A stretch of 43,192 nucleotides of DNA from F0422 sp003992255 (GTDB taxonomy: Bacteria > Bacillota > Negativicutes > Veillonellales > Veillonellaceae), in assembly GCF_003992255.1 (NCBI RefSeq), contig NZ_RQVA01000016.1, positions 1 through 43,192 on the forward strand, written 5' to 3'. A program made the position numbers and the translations under genes. A model generated the notes under the pieces. The model was given only the letters and a program-made list of their open reading frames with translations, had not been told where the DNA came from and made no database searches. Positions 32,352-40,877 of this stretch are shown here, in pieces. The number at the start of each line of letters is the position of its first letter. Position 1 is the first letter of the stretch.

Positions 32352-34088
32352 CTATCTTGCGTTTGCAATTCCTTCATATACATTACCACGAATACCATCC
32401 ACAGTTACCACTTGACCATTCACTAGTTGCGATTGATCATGGGCTCCCAAAATCACAGGAATACCAAACTGAATACCTGCAATAGCTGCTGTCGATGTAT
32501 ATCCTTCTTCTGCAGTAATAATAGCACCTGCTCGTTTTGCTAGTTCCATATATTCTGGTTCTAGGTCACGAACGACTAAGATACTGCCATCTGCCATAGG
32601 GTCTGTAGAATCACCGTGATGAATTGGCCCCGTTACAGACAGTTTACCAACTCCACGACCTTTAATCAATACATTACCAGTTACATGAACACGAATCATA
32701 TTGGTTGTACCAGACAAACCGGACGGTACGCCAGCTGTCACTACTACCAAGTCACCAGATTGAATTAATCCTTCTCCTAAGGCCGCACTCATAGCGCAGT
32801 GTACCATTTCATCAGAGTTGGAATGGGATGGGCCTTGGATAGCTTTCACGCCCCAATACAACTGCATGCGGCGCAAGGCACTTTCATGTGGTGTGACTGC
32901 AATAATTTGGCAGTTCGGACGATGACGGGAAATGCTCATGGCTGTAACGCCAGATTCAGTACATGTAATGATGGCACCAGCCCCTAAAGAACGACCTACT
33001 TCTACTGTAGCGGAACAGATAGCATCTGTCGTTTTCGCTTCTTCCAACGGTACTGTATGATTACTATTCACATACAAATCAGATGTTTCCGTTACCTTCG
33101 CAATCCGAGCCATAGTGGTCACCGCTTCCAATGGATAGTCCCCACCTGCAGTTTCCCCAGATAACATGACTGCATCTGTACCATCTAAAATAGCATTGGC
33201 TACGTCACTAGCTTCTGCTCTGGTAGGTCTAGGGTTACTTACCATGGACTCTAACATTTGTGTCGCTGTAATAACAGGCTTGGAGGCAGCATTACATTTT
33301 TGAATCATCATTTTTTGCAACACTGGCACTTCTTCGGCTGGAATTTCTACGCCTAAATCACCACGGGCTACCATCAATCCATCGGACACTTCTAAAATTT
33401 CATCTAAATTGTTAAGACCTTCTTCATTTTCAATTTTAGAGATGATGCGAATATCTGCCCCTTTGGATTCCAAAATACGACGAATTGCTACTACATCGCT
33501 GGCCCGTTGCATGAAAGAAGCTGCCACATAGTCCACGCCCATTTCACAACCAAATACCAAGTCTTTTTCGTCTTGTTCCGACACTGGTGGCAAAGATAAG
33601 GATACTCCTGGTACAGCCACTCGTTTACGATTACTCATCATACCTGTATTCATAACAGTTGTATGAATCTCAGTACCATCAATAGAATCAATGCGCAATG
33701 TCACAAGGCCATCGGATAATAGAATTTGCTTAGCATCTTTTACATCTTCTGGTAACTCAGCGTGATTCACAGAGCAAATCTCTTTTGTTCCTTCCACATC
33801 TCTTGTGGTCAAAGTGAAAGCTTGTCCTTCTTCTAAACATACTTTACCATCTTTAAACAATCCAAGACGAATTTCTGGCCCCTTTGTATCTAACATTAAA
33901 GCTACAGGAATCCCCGTTCTAGTAGAGGCTAAGCGAACGAGCTCTATACGCTTTGCTTGTTCCTCATGAGTACCATGAGAAAAATTGAACCGTGCTACAT
34001 TCATGCCTGCTCGCAACAGGGATTCTACCATTTCCAAGGTATCTGTACTAGGTCCCATGGTACAAACAATTTTAGTTTTTTTATCCAT
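32352..34088 (-). CDS. pyk: Pyruvate kinase with C-terminal PEP-utilising domain
   Basis: Converts PEP and ADP to pyruvate and ATP. The start MDKKTKIVCTMGPSTD (578 residues) follows AAGGAGACAAAG; a start 30 bp upstream in dnaE is rejected. The barrel shows NVARFNFSHG, MLDTKGPEIRLG, the catalytic SKIENEEGLNNLDEI and GLMVARGDLGVEIP, then the alpha/beta C domain. The last ~100 residues (GPIHHGDSTDPMADGSILV... AAIAGIQFGIPVILGAHD) form the extra PEP-utiliser-like domain found in Firmicutes enzymes. It starts 10 bp after dnaE. Confidence 0.96.
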   Translation of the reverse strand: MDKKTKIVCTMGPSTDTLEMVESLLRAGMNVARFNFSHGTHEEQAKRIELVRLASTRTGIPVALMLDTKGPEIRLGLFKDGKVCLEEGQAFTLTTRDVEGTKEICSVNHAELPEDVKDAKQILLSDGLVTLRIDSIDGTEIHTTVMNTGMMSNRKRVAVPGVSLSLPPVSEQDEKDLVFGCEMGVDYVAASFMQRASDVVAIRRILESKGADIRIISKIENEEGLNNLDEILEVSDGLMVARGDLGVEIPAEEVPVLQKMMIQKCNAASKPVITATQMLESMVSNPRPTRAEASDVANAILDGTDAVMLSGETAGGDYPLEAVTTMARIAKVTETSDLYVNSNHTVPLEEAKTTDAICSATVEVGRSLGAGAIITCTESGVTAMSISRHRPNCQIIAVTPHESALRRMQLYWGVKAIQGPSHSNSDEMVHCAMSAALGEGLIQSGDLVVVTAGVPSGLSGTTNMIRVHVTGNVLIKGRGVGKLSVTGPIHHGDSTDPMADGSILVVRDLEPEYMELAKRAGAIITAEEGYTSTAAIAGIQFGIPVILGAHDQSQLVNGQVVTVDGIRGNVYEGIANAR

Positions 34089-34098
34089 CTTTGTCTCC

Positions 34099-37000
34099 TT
34101 ATAGTAACTCCACTGCATTCGCCCCTAATAAGGCTTGCACACGTCCAATGGACTCTTTCGATGGAGTAAAATAAAAACTACGATTCACCGCTAGCGTTCT
34201 CTTTTGTGTTTCTAAGAATAGAGAAACGGGGGTGTCTCCTGGTAATTCTTGTAATAACCTTTGCAACTGTTGACTTACTTGTGGTGTATCATGTGCTCGA
34301 TCTATATGAACACGAATCTGTCGAACTTTCCCATATTCAACTTTTAATGGTTGTACCGATGTAGCTATGAGCTGCACACCCTTTTCATCCGCATCAATAC
34401 GTCCCTCGATAGCTACCACAGCATCTCGTTGCAATAACATATGTGCTTTCTGATACGCCTGTGGGAATACCACAACTTGTACGGTACCCGTAAAATCTTC
34501 TACCGTTAAGGTACACATTTTTTCTTGTCGATTTTTCGTAATTCGATCTACTTTATCTGTAATTAATCCACCGACAGTCAACACTTTCCTATCAAATGAT
34601 TCTGGATTTTCCCTCAAGCGCCCTACCTGAAACAAGTCCGTCAATTCTTGACGATAGGCATCCAATGGGTGGCCTGTAATATAGAATCCAGTGTATTCTT
34701 TTTCATCTTTTAGTTTTAAATCTTTTGGCAAGTCTGGCAAATCTGGGACATGGATTGTCTCCATTTCTTCCACATCTGCAAATAAACTAACGGCACCAAT
34801 AGCACTACTTTTTTGGCCTTTCGAACCAATACCTTGCGCTTGCTCATAAATTTGTAACAATTGATTGCGGTTTTCTTTGAAAGAATCCATCGCTCCACAT
34901 CGAATTAAACTTTCCAATAGTCGCTTATTGACCACACGATATGGGATGCGTTCGCAGAAATCAACAATGGAAGTAAATTGCCCATTTGCCTTTCGCTCTG
35001 CTAGCAACTCTTCGATAGCATTATCGCCCACATTTTTAATACCACCTAAGCCAAAGCGAATTTGACCCTCTTGTACAGTAAACATACGCTCTGAGTGATT
35101 GATATCTGGGCCTAATACTGCCACTTGTTTCGCCTTACAAATATTGATGTAATTCGTCATTTTATCCATGTTACCCATAAAGCTTGTCATAGTAGCAGCC
35201 ATGAATTCTGGGAAATAATGGGCTTTCAAATACGCTGTTTGATACGCAATATACGCATAGGCGGCAGAGTGGGATTTATTGAATCCATAGCCTGCAAAGT
35301 ATAGCAAGAGATCAAATACTTCATTGGCTAGCTTCTCATCAATACCATTATTCACAGAACCAGTCACAAAGGAATCTCGTTGTGCTTTTAGTACCGATTC
35401 CTTTTTCTTTCCCATAGCACGGCGCATTAAATCCGCTTGGCCTAACGAGAATCCACCCATAGCGGAGGCAATCTGCATAACTTGTTCTTGGTATAAAATA
35501 ACTCCAAATGTGTCCTCTAAAATAGGCTCTAATATAGGGTGTAAATAGGTCACTTCTTTTTCTTTGTGACGACGCTTGATGAAATCTTCTACCATACCAG
35601 ATCCCAACGGTCCCGGACGATAAAGGGCCACTAAAGGAATTAAATCTTCAAAATGTTCTGGTTTTAAGTCCATCACCAGTTTAGTAATCCCTTCGGACTC
35701 TAATTGGAAGACACCTGCGGTTTCCCCTTTACATAAGATTTCACAAGACGCCTTGTCATCTAATGGAATGGCATCCAAGTCTAACTCGACACCATGATTT
35801 TCCTTAATGAGGCGTAATGCCTCGCCCATCACCGTCAACGTACGAAGCCCCAAAAAGTCCATCTTCAATAGGCCTAGTTCTTCGATATTATCTTTATCAT
35901 ATTGCGTGACAAAACCATCTTCATTAGAGTTTTGTACCGGCACATACTCATCTAGAGGCGCCGCTGAAATTACGACCCCTGCTGCATGGGTAGAAGAGTT
36001 ACGAGCAATTCCTTCTAAGCGCAAGCAAAGATCAAATAATTCTTTTACGGATTCGTCTGTATCATACAAGTCTTTGAGTTCTTTTACTTCTAAAGCTTTT
36101 TTTAACGTAATACCCAATTCATTAGGAATCATTTTTGCTAGTCGATTCACCTCTGGCAAAGGCATATCTAGCACTCGACCTACGTCACGGATGACGGCAC
36201 GAGCCGCCTCGGTACCAAAGGTAATAATTTGTGCCACTCGCTCTTGTCCATATTTTTCTGTCACATAGTCGATGACCTTATTGCGAGTTTCATAGCAAAA
36301 GTCGATATCGATATCAGGCATGCTCACCCGCTCTGGATTCAAGAACCGTTCAAAGAGCAAATCATATTTAATAGGATCTAGACCTGTAATTCCCAGTAAA
36401 TAGGCTACTACAGAACCTGCTGCACTACCACGACCTGGGCCTACTAGTACCCCATGTTCACGCGCATATTTGACATAGTCCCAAACGATGAGGAAGTAAT
36501 CTTCAAAGCCCATGCGACTAATAACACCTAACTCATAATCGAGTCGCTCTTGTAATACCGGTGTTACCTCTGGGTAGAATTGAGGAATATAGGACTCGCA
36601 GACTTTGCGCAAATAAGAATGTGCTGTTTCCCCTTCTGGTACATCAAATTTTGGCAAATGGTGGGCATCAAAATTGAACTCTACATGACAACGTTCCGCA
36701 ATTTTCAGCGTATTATCCAAGGCTTCTGGAATATGTCCAAAGAGTTCTTCCATTTCATCGCCGCTTTTCATGTAAAACTCATTACTGAAAAACTTCATAC
36801 GATCTATATCATTCCGCCTTGCACCCGTAGCAATACATACCTTGATATCATGAGCTTCTGCATCATCGGCATAGACATAGTGAAAGTCATTGGAACACAC
36901 AAGTCCTACACCATACTGCTCCGCCATCTCTACTAATACATCTTGCACACGCAATTCCTTTGGGTCTCCATGGTTCTGAATTTCTAGGAAAAAGTTATCC

Positions 37001-37506
37001 TTTCCATAGGTCTCCAAATACCATTCCAAAGCACGATGAGCTCCCTCAATGTTGTCCTGCAAAATCAGTTGCGGAATTTCCCCTGCAATACAAGCACTCA
37101 AAGCAATGATTCCTTTATTGTAAGTAGACAGCAACTCTCGGTCTGCACGAGGCTTGCGGTAGAACCCTTCTGTGGAGGATTTCGACACAATTTTTACAAT
37201 GTTCTCGTATCCTTCCATGGTTTCTGCTAAGAGAATTAAATGCTTTAATCGTTCATAGCTCTTGCCTTCAGGTCGGTCAAAACGACTGCCTTCGGTGACA
37301 TACACTTCGCATCCTAAGATGGGTTTGATGCCTTGTGCCATTGCCTCTTTATAAAAATATATGGCCCCATACATATTACCGTGGTCCGTTAATGCTAGAG
37401 CAGGCATATTGAGTTCTTTCGCACGACTCACCATTTGTGGCAATCGGCTAATGCCATCAATGAGGCTATATTCACTATGACTATGCAGATGTACAAATGG
37501 TCTCAT
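34099..37506 (-). CDS. dnaE: DNA polymerase III alpha subunit DnaE
   Basis: A replicative polymerase of 1135 residues. It begins with a PHP domain (FVHLHSHSEYSLIDG; LALTDHGNMYG), then the C-family polymerase with GPGRGSAAGSVVAYLL and the catalytic PDIDIDF, the fingers (LIPLVALYRPGPLGSG; GFNKSHSAAYAYIAYQTAYLKAHY), an HhH region and an OB domain (LTVGGLITDKVDRITK). Proofreading, if any, would be by a separate subunit or PolC; neither is here. GAGGAGGGCCC precedes the ATG. First gene of dnaE-pyk-Bax inhibitor. Confidence 0.98.
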   Translation of the reverse strand: MRPFVHLHSHSEYSLIDGISRLPQMVSRAKELNMPALALTDHGNMYGAIYFYKEAMAQGIKPILGCEVYVTEGSRFDRPEGKSYERLKHLILLAETMEGYENIVKIVSKSSTEGFYRKPRADRELLSTYNKGIIALSACIAGEIPQLILQDNIEGAHRALEWYLETYGKDNFFLEIQNHGDPKELRVQDVLVEMAEQYGVGLVCSNDFHYVYADDAEAHDIKVCIATGARRNDIDRMKFFSNEFYMKSGDEMEELFGHIPEALDNTLKIAERCHVEFNFDAHHLPKFDVPEGETAHSYLRKVCESYIPQFYPEVTPVLQERLDYELGVISRMGFEDYFLIVWDYVKYAREHGVLVGPGRGSAAGSVVAYLLGITGLDPIKYDLLFERFLNPERVSMPDIDIDFCYETRNKVIDYVTEKYGQERVAQIITFGTEAARAVIRDVGRVLDMPLPEVNRLAKMIPNELGITLKKALEVKELKDLYDTDESVKELFDLCLRLEGIARNSSTHAAGVVISAAPLDEYVPVQNSNEDGFVTQYDKDNIEELGLLKMDFLGLRTLTVMGEALRLIKENHGVELDLDAIPLDDKASCEILCKGETAGVFQLESEGITKLVMDLKPEHFEDLIPLVALYRPGPLGSGMVEDFIKRRHKEKEVTYLHPILEPILEDTFGVILYQEQVMQIASAMGGFSLGQADLMRRAMGKKKESVLKAQRDSFVTGSVNNGIDEKLANEVFDLLLYFAGYGFNKSHSAAYAYIAYQTAYLKAHYFPEFMAATMTSFMGNMDKMTNYINICKAKQVAVLGPDINHSERMFTVQEGQIRFGLGGIKNVGDNAIEELLAERKANGQFTSIVDFCERIPYRVVNKRLLESLIRCGAMDSFKENRNQLLQIYEQAQGIGSKGQKSSAIGAVSLFADVEEMETIHVPDLPDLPKDLKLKDEKEYTGFYITGHPLDAYRQELTDLFQVGRLRENPESFDRKVLTVGGLITDKVDRITKNRQEKMCTLTVEDFTGTVQVVVFPQAYQKAHMLLQRDAVVAIEGRIDADEKGVQLIATSVQPLKVEYGKVRQIRVHIDRAHDTPQVSQQLQRLLQELPGDTPVSLFLETQKRTLAVNRSFYFTPSKESIGRVQALLGANAVELL

Positions 37507-37550
37507 GGGCCCTCCTCAATAACGTAACACAGTATGCTTTCATTCCCTTT

Positions 37551-37559
37551 ATTATACCA
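37551..37559 (-). promoter_or_regulatory. Extended -10 promoter of dnaE operon
   Basis: The minus strand reads TGGTATAAT, 45 bp upstream of the dnaE ATG; no strong -35 (closest TACACT). The same 9-mer is upstream of the lipoprotein-ackA unit. Confidence 0.6.
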
Positions 37560-37627
37560 TACATTGCATATTTCAGTGTACCGTGAAAGCATTTGACACC
37601 TATCAATTACTGCATGCTTTCAAACTT

Positions 37628-37674
37628 AAAAACGTCTATGTAATTCGCACAGCAAATTACATAGACGTTGTTTT
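37628..37674. terminator. Terminator after YgjP-like gene
   Basis: AACGTCTATGTAATT (37631-37645) pairs perfectly with AATTACATAGACGTT (37655-37669), a 15-bp stem with a 9-nt loop. T residues follow on both strands. It lies 48 bp after the gene stop and upstream of the dnaE promoter. Confidence 0.85.
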
Positions 37675-37716
37675 ATTTGATACATGTATTGCTTGGTACA
37701 TCGATGCTAGGTAAAT

Positions 37717-38568
37717 TTATGTATAATATGTCTTCATCTCCTCTTTCACTTGTTTCCAGTTCGGCAACACATCGCTCATGACCTTGTAAAATCGTGACGA
37801 ATGGTTCGCCTCGATGAAGTGTGCAAATTCATGAACCATCACATAGTGAGCAAACTTGGTAGGTCCTAAGAGCAATCGTGTATTCATAGTAATCGTTTCT
37901 TTGAAAGGCATACAAGAGCCCCAACGGCTTGTCATATATCGCAAGCGCACAGTCGGTCTCGGCACTGTATACCCTGCTTGTCGAAATTCATCATGAACTT
38001 GTTTTGCTAACTTTTCCATGAAGTCCTGCCCTAGGATTTTCCAAAAGGTAAGCCACATGCGTTCTACTTTGCTAGCATCTATGGTCTCGGGGTCACTTGG
38101 ATATCGTACGAGCAATGTATCGTTTGCTACTGTTACTGCATAGGTAGATGATTTTCCTCGTAATAGTTTACCGCTGGATGCATTGCGTGATAACAGATTC
38201 CTCTGTGATGGTTTACCTTGTAACAAATTGCCACACACTAAATTACCCTGCGAAGAAGTTTCCAAATAAGCAGATACTGTATGAGGCTTTTCTAATATGA
38301 CTCGATACATCTGACCCATCACCATCATCTCTGTATCTAAGGCAGGTATCATGGGATGCCCTCCTCTGTTCTTTCGGTTTTGTAGTGCCTTTTCTATAAA
38401 AGCTCGATGACGACAGATGAAGGCTTCTATCATCCCTAATGGCACACGAGGAGAGACAGACACTCGCACTACACCACTAGTAGTGACACGAAGATTCATG
38501 TTCTTCACGTGTTTTCTATGCAGTTCATATGTGATGCTACCATCTGGCAGTGTGCGAAGTTCCTTCAT
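37717..38568 (-). CDS. YgjP-like zinc metallopeptidase-fold protein with pentapeptide insert
   Basis: A 283-residue protein of the YgjP/DUF45 family (SprT/M48-like metallopeptidase fold). The zinc motif HEFAH (246-250) with His256 in ANHSSRFY and the preceding TSRWGSC signature are intact, so it is likely a cytoplasmic zinc hydrolase; its substrate is unknown. Between residues 108 and 142 there is an unusual run of degenerate pentapeptides (GNLVC, GNLLQ, RNLLS, GKLLR and others), adding about 35 residues to a family usually near 230-250. Start MKELRTLPDG follows GGAGACAGG. It is monocistronic, with its own promoter and terminator. Confidence 0.88.
   Translation of the reverse strand: MKELRTLPDGSITYELHRKHVKNMNLRVTTSGVVRVSVSPRVPLGMIEAFICRHRAFIEKALQNRKNRGGHPMIPALDTEMMVMGQMYRVILEKPHTVSAYLETSSQGNLVCGNLLQGKPSQRNLLSRNASSGKLLRGKSSTYAVTVANDTLLVRYPSDPETIDASKVERMWLTFWKILGQDFMEKLAKQVHDEFRQAGYTVPRPTVRLRYMTSRWGSCMPFKETITMNTRLLLGPTKFAHYVMVHEFAHFIEANHSSRFYKVMSDVLPNWKQVKEEMKTYYT
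38143..38247 (-). repeat. Intragenic 15-bp degenerate minisatellite
   Basis: Seven in-frame units of 15 bp on the minus strand, of the type GGTAATTTAGTGTGT, GGCAATTTGTTACAA, AGGAATCTGTTATCA and GGTAAACTATTACGA. Each encodes five residues with the pattern G/R-N/K-L-L/S-x. No unit is broken by a frameshift. Confidence 0.75.
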
Positions 38569-38609
38569 CCTGTCTCCTATATCATTAATACTATGTTAGT
38601 CATATACCT

Positions 38610-38639
38610 ATTATAGGCTTTCACCACTATAAAATACAA
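38610..38639 (-). promoter_or_regulatory. Promoter of YgjP-like gene
   Basis: The minus strand shows TTGTAT (38634-38639), an 18-bp spacer and TATAAT (38610-38615), about 42 bp upstream of the ATG. Confidence 0.65.
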
Positions 38640-38658
38640 CAAAATATCGTTGCATAAC

Positions 38659-38693
38659 TAAAAAGCACAGGGCGGCAACCCTGTGCTTTTTTT
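38659..38693. terminator. Terminator downstream of typA
   Basis: AAAAGCACAGGG (38661-38672) pairs with CCCTGTGCTTTT (38679-38690) around CGGCAA; A5 and T7 runs flank it, so it works in either direction. It lies about 220 bp from the typA stop, which leaves room for a small downstream gene. Confidence 0.9.
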
Positions 38694-38774
38694 GGTGTTA
38701 TCAATGCTAGATAATCCTTGTTGTTTTAGCTACTGTTAGTATATCACAATTACCCTACAAATTCCAGCCTTGTT

Positions 38775-38903
38775 TCATTTTTCTTCTATCTGCTGCCTCT
38801 CAGATACATGACCTTTATATTCATCCTTATACTTTCCATGCGCAGTTTCTCTATTTTGAGAGATAGAAGCTAAGTCTTTCAATGGAATTACTCCATGTAG
38901 CAT
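38775..38903 (-). CDS. Possible 42-aa peptide after typA
   Basis: An open frame of 42 codons begins 7 bp after the typA stop (MLHGVIPLKDLAS... ending QQIEEK). The ATG has no good ribosome binding site; a TTG 21 bp in is preceded by GGAG at suitable spacing and would give 35 residues. The peptide is hydrophilic and charged. The distant terminator (38659-38693) would include it in the typA transcript. Such a frame can arise by chance, so it is only a candidate. Confidence 0.25.
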   Translation of the reverse strand: MLHGVIPLKDLASISQNRETAHGKYKDEYKGHVSERQQIEEK

Positions 38904-38909
38904 ATGTAA

Positions 38910-40721
38910 TTATTTTGCTGCTTTTGCTGCTTTCGCACGAGCGGAACGATCCAAGATCGCTTTACGCATACGGATGTTTTCTGGTGTTACTTCTACCAAT
39001 TCGTCATCGTTGATCCACTCTAGAGCTTGTTCCAAGCTGAAGATACGTGGAGGTGTTAAACGAACTGCCTCATCAGAGGAGCTAGAACGCATGTTAGTAA
39101 CATGTTTCTTTTTATTCGGGTTTACGTCCATGTCGTTTTCACGAGCATTTTCGCCGATAACTTGGCCTGTGTATACTGGCACGTTAGCACCTAAGAATAA
39201 AGTACCACGGTCTTGTACAGAGTTCAAGCCATATGGTGTCGTTTCACCGTCTTCGAAAGCTACCAAGGCACCGCGCGTACGGCCTGGGATATCCCCTTTG
39301 TATGGTGCATAGCCATGGAATACATGGTTCATGATACCATTACCTTTTGTAGCTGTTAAGAATTGCGCACGGAAACCAATCAAACCACGAGCAGGTACTA
39401 CGAATTCCATACGTAAGTAACCAGCTAATTCCACCATGTTGATTAACTCCGCTTTACGAACGCCCAAGTTTTCCATAACAGCGCCCATAAATTCTTGTGG
39501 CACGTCGATCGTTAAATGCTCCAATGGTTCACATTTTTGACCATTGATCTCTTTGAAAATTACACGAGGTTTACCCACTTGTAATTCGTAACCTTCACGG
39601 CGCATCGTTTCAATCAATACTGCCAAATGCAATTCGCCACGGCCAGATACTTTGAAAGAGTCCGGAGAATCTGTTTCTTCTACACGCATGGATACGTTAG
39701 TTTCTACTTCTTTGAACAAACGGTCACGTAAATGACGACTTGTTACATAGTCACCTTCACGACCTGCGAATGGAGAGTTATTAACAGAGAACATCATGGA
39801 CAATGTTGGTTCGTCGATGGAGATGGTTGGTAGTGCTTCTGGATTTTCTGCATCCGCCACTGTTTCACCGATATTGATGTCATCAATACCTACGAAAGCG
39901 ATGATATCGCCCATGCCCGCTTCATCAGTTTCTACACGATTCAAACCATTATATGTGTACACACGACCAATTTTACCTTTACGAGTGCTTTCACCATTCA
40001 TCAACACAACTTGTTGATTTGGTTTCATACGGCCACGAACAATACGACCTACTGCAATTTTACCTACGAAATCATCATAGTCAAGGGTAGTTACCATGAA
40101 CTGCAATGGACCATCGATGTCGCCTTCTGGAGCTGGAATTTCTTTGATCAATACATCGAATAATGCCGTCATATCTGTGGAATCATCTTCCATGGATGCT
40201 TTCGCAATGCCATCACGAGCCGATGCGTATACCACTGGGAAGTCCAATTGATCATCGTCTGCTTCCAATTCCATGAACAATTCTAATACTTCGTCTTCTA
40301 CTTCATGAACACGTTGGTCTGGACGGTCAATTTTGTTGATGACCACGATTGGTTTCAAACCTTGTTCCAAAGCTTTGCGCAATACGTATTTCGTTTGTGG
40401 CATTGGACCTTCGAAGGAGTCAACCAATAACAATACGCCGTCAACCATGTTCAATACACGTTCTACTTCACCACCGAAGTCAGCATGGCCCGGTGTGTCC
40501 ACGATGTTGATTTTTACATCGTTATGCATAACGGCTGTATTTTTGGAAAGGATCGTAATCCCTCTTTCACGTTCTAGGTCGTTAGAGTCCATTACACGTT
40601 CAGCAACTTTTTCATTATCACGGAAAATATGACTTTGTTTAAGCAATGCGTCTACCAACGTTGTTTTACCATGGTCAACGTGGGCGATAATCGCCACATT
40701 GCGAAGATTTTCACGAATCAT
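38910..40721 (-). CDS. typA: Ribosome-associated GTPase TypA/BipA
   Basis: A translational GTPase of 603 residues involved in ribosome assembly and stress or cold adaptation. G1 is AHVDHGKTTLVDALL, switch II DTPGHADFGGEVERV, G4 NKIDRPDQR; then the beta-barrel, EF-G-like domains III and V (RGRGELHLAVLIETMRREG region), and the TypA-specific C-terminal domain (VQDRGTLFLGANVPVYTGQVIGE). It ends with an Ala/Lys-rich tail. AAAGGAGTATAG precedes the ATG. It has its own good promoter and is apparently monocistronic. Confidence 0.97.
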   Translation of the reverse strand: MIRENLRNVAIIAHVDHGKTTLVDALLKQSHIFRDNEKVAERVMDSNDLERERGITILSKNTAVMHNDVKINIVDTPGHADFGGEVERVLNMVDGVLLLVDSFEGPMPQTKYVLRKALEQGLKPIVVINKIDRPDQRVHEVEDEVLELFMELEADDDQLDFPVVYASARDGIAKASMEDDSTDMTALFDVLIKEIPAPEGDIDGPLQFMVTTLDYDDFVGKIAVGRIVRGRMKPNQQVVLMNGESTRKGKIGRVYTYNGLNRVETDEAGMGDIIAFVGIDDINIGETVADAENPEALPTISIDEPTLSMMFSVNNSPFAGREGDYVTSRHLRDRLFKEVETNVSMRVEETDSPDSFKVSGRGELHLAVLIETMRREGYELQVGKPRVIFKEINGQKCEPLEHLTIDVPQEFMGAVMENLGVRKAELINMVELAGYLRMEFVVPARGLIGFRAQFLTATKGNGIMNHVFHGYAPYKGDIPGRTRGALVAFEDGETTPYGLNSVQDRGTLFLGANVPVYTGQVIGENARENDMDVNPNKKKHVTNMRSSSSDEAVRLTPPRIFSLEQALEWINDDELVEVTPENIRMRKAILDRSARAKAAKAAK

Positions 40722-40760
40722 TCTATACTCCTTTATCTACTTAAGTAGGGTATTCCTAAT

Positions 40761-40772
40761 ATTTGTACAAAT
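40761..40772. promoter_or_regulatory. ATTTGTACAAAT palindrome in typA leader
   Basis: A perfect 12-bp palindrome about 17 bp downstream of the typA -10, in the predicted 5' leader. It shares the TTGTAC/GTACAA half-sites of the dyad upstream of radC. Confidence 0.4.
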
Positions 40773-40788
40773 CGTACTACGACAGTCT

Positions 40789-40817
40789 ATTATATACTTT
40801 ATTTTAGGATTTTACAA
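40789..40817 (-). promoter_or_regulatory. Promoter of typA
   Basis: The minus strand shows TTGTAA (40812-40817), a 17-bp spacer and TATAAT (40789-40794). The predicted start near 40782 gives a leader of about 60 nt containing the palindrome at 40761. Confidence 0.75.
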
Positions 40818-40844
40818 GGAAATAGCCATACTTTCATGACAACA

Positions 40845-40871
40845 TATCTATAGTAGTCAAACATTTGTGAC
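40845..40871. repeat. 27-bp promoter-upstream motif, copy B
   Basis: TATCTATAGTAGTCA, then an ACATT core and a TGAC end; 24 of 27 positions match 17064-17090. It lies 27 bp upstream of the typA -35 and just beyond the stop of the next gene. Confidence 0.65.
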
Positions 40872-40877
40872 AATAGA

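Larger units (their letters stand above)
38569..38909. other. Intergenic region YgjP-like gene / typA
   Basis: It holds the YgjP-gene promoter (38610-38639), the strong terminator 38659-38693, and a possible 42-codon reading frame directly after typA (38775-38903). Nothing else is apparent. Confidence 0.55.

Noticed and set aside
35807..36268. Plus-strand 153-codon frame opposite dnaE
   Set aside because: Fully inside dnaE on the opposite strand, with Ser/Arg-rich shadow composition and no start signal.
38569..38690. Insertion-sequence ends in the YgjP-typA gap
   Set aside because: The inverted repeat is a typical GC-rich terminator with A/T flanks; there is no transposase or target duplication.
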